Shown: positions 7,601 through 10,876 of the stretch, piece by piece
How the letters are laid out: each line of letters begins with the position of its first letter
How positions within the stretch are numbered: position 1 is the first letter of the stretch
Source: Chrysochromulina tobinii
Taxonomy: Eukaryota; Haptophyta; Prymnesiales; Chrysochromulinaceae
Length of the DNA stretch: 10,876 nucleotides
NCBI GenBank assembly: GCA_001275005.1
Contig: JWZX01002102.1
Location: 1-10,876 of the forward strand
Reading direction: 5' to 3'
The notes under the pieces: model-generated
Seen by the model: only the letters and a program-made list of their open reading frames with translations
The model's database searches: none
What the model was told of the DNA's origin: nothing
Program-made: the position numbers and the translations under genes

Positions 7601-10600
7601 CGTACGCGGAGTGGATCGCGGCCAAAGCGCGAGAAGCGACCGGTATATACGCGGAGGCGCTCGCGACGTGGGGGCAAGCGCTCCCGGAGCATGGACTAGC
7701 ATCGGTCGGCAACGCCGAGGGAGCACACGCAGCGGCGGAGGCGGACGCGAGGTCTCCGGCCATACGTTTCCGACCTAGTGCACGCCCGGAGTGCTTCCTG
7801 GGCACACTCATGCCGGCGGGAGAGGACGGCAGGAGACACATGCGACCATCCCTGGAACTCACCGAAGCGCAGCGCGACGCCACGGCGACGCTACCCTCCA
7901 CAGTGCCCATACCTACGGAAAACGACATACAACGGGACCCGAGGGTCGCATGGGACGACGCATGGCGCATGTGGAACCCTACGCCACGGCGACTGGGGTG
8001 GAAACTCACGGCGGAGCAACACGCACAGGTGCAACGGCAGCGGCTCGCCGCGGTCGCACGCCGGGCAGCAACGCACACGGCGCATCCTCGCCCAACAGGG
8101 GCCACGATCACGGGCGCACAGGCGGAGGAAACAGCACCCACGGCGGAAGAAGCGAGTTCACGATCCCACGGCATCAATCGTGCCCGCCAACAACTAGCGG
8201 AAGCCCTAGCCGCGGAGGATCGGGCCGACGCGGCAGCATGCGATGACTGGTGGCCGGGTGCCTGGGATGCGGAGGAACTGGCCGCCGCGGAACAAGAAGC
8301 GGAAGGGAATCGGGGGGGCGTAGACGCGGAACCGTGGGATGACATGGACGATGTGGAAACGTACGATGACGCGGGGGTGACGGCGGAGGACTACCTCCGC
8401 GAAGATGTGCTACATGCTACCCCACTGGAGCAGGCGGGGGGCCTGACCACCGAGCAAAGGAGGCTCGTGGCGGAAAACCACGTACACGCCCTCGAGGGTA
8501 AACAGCGGCGCGAAAAGGAAGAGGCGGAGCGGGCTGCCGCCACGCACGCCGCCGCCACGGCGGCTGCCGAAGGGGAGTGGCAGCGACGGAACACGGAGGC
8601 CCTCGACGCGCGACGCGCGGCGGACGCACGCGTACGGGCCACGGCGGACAACGTACCGATATCGTGGACGACGGAGTACCGGGACGCCAATGCCAAGGAC
8701 GCGGCGCGCGCGGCGGCGGCGCGCCTCAAGGCACTGGCGCAGGATGCGGAGCGGGCGGCGCAAGAGGAGAACGCCCTCCGCGCACGCGAAACTGCGATGC
8801 GCATCGACCAGGCGCGAGCGACACTTGCGCGGCGGAAGATTGAACTCGGCGAACAGGACCGCATCACGGCGGCGGAACGAGACGCCCTCGACCGCGCGGA
8901 GCGCGACGCCTCAGAAGCTCACACGGCCGCACAACACCACGCAGCGCAACAAGCGGCCCGAGACGAAGCAGCTCGAGCGGCGCGAGCACGGGCGGCGGCG
9001 ACGGCGGACAAGCTCCGCGTCGCACGGGAGGCAATCGGGGACTCGCTACTTGCCCTCGCAGGGGGGGACGAGCGCGCGCGCCGATCCGCGCAAAAGGCAG
9101 ACGGGGCGGCGAGGGAGGAGGCAGACTACGCCAACGTGGATTACTGGGACACGCTCACCTCGGAGCAGAGGGTCGCGATCCTCGCCAGCCCGACGCTACG
9201 GCTCTGCGTGCGGCACCGAGACATGGAACAAACGGCGGCGCGGCGAATGACGGACGTCGGCGTCGAGATCAGCATGGAGCCCAAGGAGCGCAGGAACATA
9301 AGCACACCGGAGACAAAGCACGTGGCCAACGCAGGCCTCGCCATCGAGCGTGCGTACGGCATCCAATATGCGTACGCAGTTGACGGTAGCAAGGACGAAG
9401 TGGAAGCCTGGGGCGAGGGCGCCACCGGGGAACGGGCGGCGGCGTGGGGCGCGTGGGATGGCATCACGGCGTACGGGGGTGCGCTCCCGCCGGGGACAGG
9501 CAACCAGGAGGCCGAACTGTACGCAATCGAACGGATCCTCGCGCGCCACGGCAGGGGCGACCGACTCCTCATCATGTGCGACTGCCAAGCGGCGCTCACG
9601 ACGGTGGACGGCACCTGGCAAAGTGGCCGGGTGGGCACGGGTAGCCCAGCGGCGGGAAGAACAGGGGGCCTCCTCGTCGAGGCGATCACGCGGCATCGGC
9701 TCAGGATCTCCAGTCGGACAGACGACACACAGCCAAGGGGGTGCGTCTGCTTCCTATGGGTCAAGGCCCACGGGGGGGGAGTCGTACCCAACGTATACGC
9801 GGATGCCATTGCCAAGTCCTGCCTGACGGCCGAAGTGGACTACGCCACCGTGAACGCGCCATACACGACTCTACCGCGGGCATGCCTATACGCGACCCAA
9901 CCCACCCCACGAGACGACACGTGGGAACTCGACAGCGCGAAGTACTCCTGCATCGCGGCGGACAGGTCGCTGCGACGCATCATCATCGAAGGCATGACGC
10001 GTCACGTCCTAGCTCGACTACCGCGGAGGTCCCGGGCGCACTGCGACGTGCGCGTGCTCGGGGACGTGATGCACATGCAGGGACGCCCGGCGGGAGCGAC
10101 GCCGGGCGCGACAGCCCGACGCAGCGTCACGGCGCCGACCGAGACCGGCGGCGCCCTGCGACTGCGCTCTGATGATCTCCGACAACGCGACACGGCCTGC
10201 CCGCTGTGCCTTACTCCGGGGCCACTGGAAGGGAGCCACGTCATGCGTTGCACCGCGATACCGCCGGCGCACCGCGACGCGGCGATGGCCAAAGTATACG
10301 CCTCACTCGACGCGGCCGCGAACGCCTTGCCCTCAGGCGCATGGTGCTCGCCCTCGGAGAACACCCTACAGGCGTGGAAAGACGCAGCCTCCCGTATCGG
10401 TCAACACGGCGCAGCGGCAGCCCTGGGGCCGGCACCGGCGGACCAGCACTCGCACCCACCGACCACCGCAAGTGCTTGGGCGAGCCGGGGATGGAAACGA
10501 AAAGCCGACAGGCATGCGCTCGACATGAGCGAGGGCGCGGCGGGGGTCGACAAACGGCTCGCGGCATGGTGTGCCGTGGCCATACGCAGCGCACACCGGG

Positions 10601-10876
10601 CCGCCCTCCGAGCGGCCGAAGCTGAGGGCGCTACTGCGGAGGTCGCGAGCGCGTGCGCGGAGGCCGTACGCAAACTCGAGGAAGGTCCCCTGGGAACGGC
10701 GGACCGGGCGGTGGGCCAAGCAACGGTCGACGACGACACGGGAGCGCCGGACGGGGACGGCTTCGTCTATCAAAACCCGAACGAGGGTGGCATCGAAGCG
10801 ATACGCATCAGCTTTGCCCAACTCCAGCCCCACACCCAAGGGGCGCACGTGCGCGAATGGGAGGGGCAACGCTCGT
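4696..10876 (+). CDS. ORF2 main part: reverse transcriptase - RNase H - zinc knuckle (3' partial)
   Basis: Frame 1 has no stop from 4612 to the right edge; the first ATG is at 4696, giving at least 2,060 codons with the C-terminus outside the window. The natural start is probably upstream, through the EEP part. Order by residue from 4696: linker (1-180), RT (about 185-475), RT-linked helical region (to about 670), possible winged-helix-like and chromo-like stretches (about 675-825), Ala-rich spacer and acidic linker, long coiled coil (about 1265-1475), RNase H (about 1555-1710), zinc knuckle (about 1835-1852), then a helical tail. RT and RNase H act together to copy the element RNA into DNA at the nicked target. 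Catalytic residues of both enzymes are present, so this half could still be functional even though the EEP is disrupted. The length, and the gap of about 1,085 residues between RT and RNase H, are far beyond typical LINE ORF2 size. Confidence 0.9.
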   Translation, partial: MHQERGASAAGALNIQDRMAAAGLPAPWPHTVHERRDDEEVTAGDARHAAEEARRQEAWTQWRRSTNGEGSDERDPWEAVRSIHYTPLVEHLRAEMQTLMTDANIDRGLQRFRARQGVGVGGFSGIWIARASAPTRLRYAQALRDTAADVIVAADALERAGSPQDRRVAIEMIRDAAPQGWTQWIIMLLTKPGKALDVLSKRRDICLQPHSLKLCANAVAPHYAKVQEHVQPESNSGFRERGAATAAALWLGLTKEEAASERKGWYCGYIDKGGFFQSCVRRAQRVVEARFGVPVTVTTLIMAIHEALTVRYDSGAGITHGTESNVGNGQGDTIAPMRSMIPLAIETRAVEWLVAGFQFVSPVGVQRTRTPQGWFADDGAFVVDSLHALQQAFTVASAMARVLGFTVGIDVDAKGIPTGDKTGWMGSEWRKGVWTEVSDDVTIRLVDGRVVPRVQGFYKHLGIRQTPIADWATARQVVSNRCGGIASALSRLGILTAEEYVDTIDAATTTVVAYYGAAFPVGEKACERIDAAKRRGLARMGHAGERTSRWLAHAPRPQGLGMAMTWPHAAAALVVEVDRALNMPETAPAHVAIASRIAKEFWRWGWRPNNAARVPLAWNPTWIRDTLTEEGIVEAWQLYLQTAKVRTCTSDGGSGAVDALADRYRKPDDPGGADAPVWEREGRTYGRRLARLGGVLRKHYLAEDGGWRTIADLGEHLGRGGRIVGGRRVGARLTPAEAREYRTLLQQFHPDENEWARTHPHSRRERPPEVRAVGVLGAGPGATGGTDFLLEFSDGTTRWGRRPRALAPGIPAQLHAAHEAYLASGAHTVEQHAADLLDDSPGALWLATTAPLAVGARHPRDILADAHKELGSKVQVLAEFIVLVAQVEPGTPLAQGLRSAATKAHALAELASHAASPEQASPHARAALEERAETAWAWAAATDAAATNMETPKTDKTERAATLHVAERAYAEWIAAKAREATGIYAEALATWGQALPEHGLASVGNAEGAHAAAEADARSPAIRFRPSARPECFLGTLMPAGEDGRRHMRPSLELTEAQRDATATLPSTVPIPTENDIQRDPRVAWDDAWRMWNPTPRRLGWKLTAEQHAQVQRQRLAAVARRAATHTAHPRPTGATITGAQAEETAPTAEEASSRSHGINRARQQLAEALAAEDRADAAACDDWWPGAWDAEELAAAEQEAEGNRGGVDAEPWDDMDDVETYDDAGVTAEDYLREDVLHATPLEQAGGLTTEQRRLVAENHVHALEGKQRREKEEAERAAATHAAATAAAEGEWQRRNTEALDARRAADARVRATADNVPISWTTEYRDANAKDAARAAAARLKALAQDAERAAQEENALRARETAMRIDQARATLARRKIELGEQDRITAAERDALDRAERDASEAHTAAQHHAAQQAARDEAARAARARAAATADKLRVAREAIGDSLLALAGGDERARRSAQKADGAAREEADYANVDYWDTLTSEQRVAILASPTLRLCVRHRDMEQTAARRMTDVGVEISMEPKERRNISTPETKHVANAGLAIERAYGIQYAYAVDGSKDEVEAWGEGATGERAAAWGAWDGITAYGGALPPGTGNQEAELYAIERILARHGRGDRLLIMCDCQAALTTVDGTWQSGRVGTGSPAAGRTGGLLVEAITRHRLRISSRTDDTQPRGCVCFLWVKAHGGGVVPNVYADAIAKSCLTAEVDYATVNAPYTTLPRACLYATQPTPRDDTWELDSAKYSCIAADRSLRRIIIEGMTRHVLARLPRRSRAHCDVRVLGDVMHMQGRPAGATPGATARRSVTAPTETGGALRLRSDDLRQRDTACPLCLTPGPLEGSHVMRCTAIPPAHRDAAMAKVYASLDAAANALPSGAWCSPSENTLQAWKDAASRIGQHGAAAALGPAPADQHSHPPTTASAWASRGWKRKADRHALDMSEGAAGVDKRLAAWCAVAIRSAHRAALRAAEAEGATAEVASACAEAVRKLEEGPLGTADRAVGQATVDDDTGAPDGDGFVYQNPNEGGIEAIRISFAQLQPHTQGAHVREWEGQRS
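5245..6110 (+). other. Reverse transcriptase domain (non-LTR type)
   Basis: Frame 1 shows the ordered RT blocks. IIMLLTKPGK leads the fingers (5248), followed by RRDICLQPHSLKL and SGFRERGAAT. Motif A is WYCGYIDKGGFF, with the metal-binding Asp at 5506. Motif B is GNGQGDTIAP (5674). Motif C is WFADDGAFV, with the Asp pair at 5824-5829. A GFYKHLGIRQ thumb-entry motif sits at 6061. The catalytic Asp triad is intact. Motif A lacks the second Asp of the usual K-A-F-D, having Gln. The F-A-D-D form and K-H-L-G-I motif are those of LINE-type rather than LTR or viral enzymes. Confidence 0.92.
6718..6960 (+). other. Possible winged-helix (Tpt1/KptA N-terminal-like) stretch
   Basis: Frame 1 encodes RRLARLGGVLRKHYLAEDGG, then WRTIADLGEHL and LTPAEAREYRTLLQQF. 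The pattern of a short helix ending L-R-K/R-H, a D-G-G-W turn, a strand plus helix, then a second helix resembles the N-terminal winged helix of RNA 2'-phosphotransferases (L-R-H ... D-G-[YW]-V-x-V-x-D-L-L). The catalytic C-terminal half of that enzyme is not visible, so at most the RNA-binding subdomain is present. Weak call. Confidence 0.25.
7000..7165 (+). other. Possible chromo-like domain
   Basis: Frame 1 encodes VGVLGAGPGATGGTDFLLEF, then SDGTTRWGRRPRAL and a helix PAQLHAAHEAYL. A strand of alternating hydrophobics followed by G-T-x-x-W and a closing helix is the outline of chromodomains (Y-L-V-K-W ... T-W-E-P ... helix). The first aromatic-cage residue is not obvious, and only an outline match can be claimed. 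Chromodomains occur in various retroelements as chromatin-targeting modules. Confidence 0.3.
8485..9135 (+). other. Long Ala/Arg/Glu coiled-coil region of ORF2
   Basis: Over about 215 residues frame 1 is almost only Ala, Arg, Glu, Asp, Gln, Leu and Lys, with very few Pro or Gly. Examples are KQRREKEEAERAAATHAAAT, AQDAERAAQEENALRARETA and AARDEAARAARARAAATADK. This predicts a long, mostly uninterrupted helix, probably a coiled coil. It sits just before RNase H and could act as a rigid spacer or dimerisation rod. The repetitive gcg/gca/gcc codons also make it a slippage-prone DNA tract. Confidence 0.7.
9361..9825 (+). other. RNase H domain
   Basis: Frame 1 carries the ordered RNase H motifs: YAVDGSKD (first catalytic Asp at 9382), NQEAELYAIERIL (Glu at 9514), LLIMCDCQAAL (Asp at 9580), FLWVKAHGGG (the flexible-loop His at 9769) and NVYADAIAK (last Asp at 9802). 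All four acidic metal ligands and the His are present. The domain removes element RNA from the RNA-DNA hybrid after first-strand synthesis. Its position downstream of RT agrees with RNase H-bearing LINE families, but the intervening distance of more than a thousand residues is unusual. Confidence 0.9.
10198..10251 (+). other. CCHC zinc knuckle (CX2CX9HX3C)
   Basis: Frame 1 reads CPLCLTPGPLEGSHVMRC with Cys codons at 10198, 10207 and 10249 and His at 10237, giving CX2CX9HX3C. A knuckle of this kind with an E-x-x-H-x-x-x-C ending is found after the RT or RNase H of many LINEs, where it is thought to bind nucleic acid. The preceding R-Q-R-D-T-A-C context is also typical. Confidence 0.75.

Larger units (their letters stand above)
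2..10876 (+). mobile_element. LINE-like (non-LTR) retrotransposon, partial and rearranged
   Basis: The + strand encodes, in order, an AP2/U-box ORF1-like region, an EEP (APE-like) nuclease, a reverse transcriptase with QGD and ADD motifs, RNase H and a CCHC zinc knuckle. EEP-RT-RNase H-knuckle is the order of RNase H-bearing LINE families such as I and R1. No integrase, aspartic protease or long terminal repeat is visible, which argues against an LTR element. Neither 5' UTR, poly(A) or other 3' tail nor target-site duplication lies in the window. A frame change near 735-757 and two stretches that read better on the minus strand (about 1870-2600 and 4445-4618) show the copy is rearranged. Whether the left block (AP2/U-box) and the right block (EEP/RT) belong to the same element is inferred from adjacency and orientation, not proven. 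Confidence 0.8.

Noticed and set aside
7155-8345. 396-codon minus-strand ORF
   Set aside because: Ser/Ala/Arg/Cys-rich shadow of the Ala-rich frame-1 spacer; no domain; the + frame here is continuous with RT and RNase H.
10741-10800. P-D motif (GAPDGDGF) as a restriction-like endonuclease site
   Set aside because: No second Asp at the spacing known for LINE restriction-like nucleases before the window ends.
1-10876. LTRs, integrase, tRNA, rRNA, CRISPR, bacterial promoters or terminators
   Set aside because: None seen on either strand; the window is nearly all coding-like + strand retroelement sequence.

Overview
The window looks like a piece of a very G+C-rich eukaryotic nuclear genome, most likely from a protist or microalga. 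It encodes AP2-like domains, a U-box, an endonuclease/exonuclease/phosphatase (EEP) nuclease, a non-LTR-type reverse transcriptase (RT), an RNase H and a C-terminal CCHC knuckle, and it shows no prokaryotic operon layout, tRNA or rRNA. The taxon cannot be fixed from sequence alone; haptophytes, pelagophytes, dinoflagellates and green algae are all compatible. Almost everything in it can be read as one large LINE-like (non-LTR) retrotransposon copy on the + strand, or several nested ones. Neither end of the element is inside the window.

Layout on the + strand: (1) 2..~745 is a Gly-rich then Pro/Glu-rich N-terminal region open at the left edge, with three short Tyr-Glu-Ala-Tyr-like repeats. (2) After an apparent +1 frame change near 735-757, ~745..~1860 continues with two tandem AP2-like modules, a helical spacer and a clear U-box. 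(3) ~1870..~2600 reads better on the minus strand, as a Gly-rich tract followed by a possible AP2-like stretch, and so looks like an inverted piece. (4) ~2580..~4440 is frame-1 coding: a possible Asn-Cys-Leu cysteine-protease-like domain, an SH3-like stretch and the first two thirds of an EEP nuclease. (5) ~4445..~4618 again reads better on the minus strand; it holds the only two in-frame stops of the region and sits where the EEP C-terminus should be. (6) From 4612 to the right edge frame 1 has no stop, giving at least 2,088 codons that encode RT, a spacer of about 1,085 residues with possible small domains and a long Ala/Arg/Glu coiled coil, RNase H with all catalytic acidic residues, and a CX2CX9HX3C zinc knuckle.

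How the parts fit: EEP, RT, RNase H and knuckle are the usual machinery of target-primed reverse transcription in RNase H-bearing LINEs. The AP2/U-box polypeptide sits where an ORF1 would be and could supply DNA binding and ubiquitin-ligase activity, which would be an unusual combination. The frame change and two inverted segments suggest a rearranged and probably non-autonomous copy, although the RT/RNase H frame itself is fully open. The G+C-rich composition makes long antisense ORFs common by chance; those are not listed as genes.
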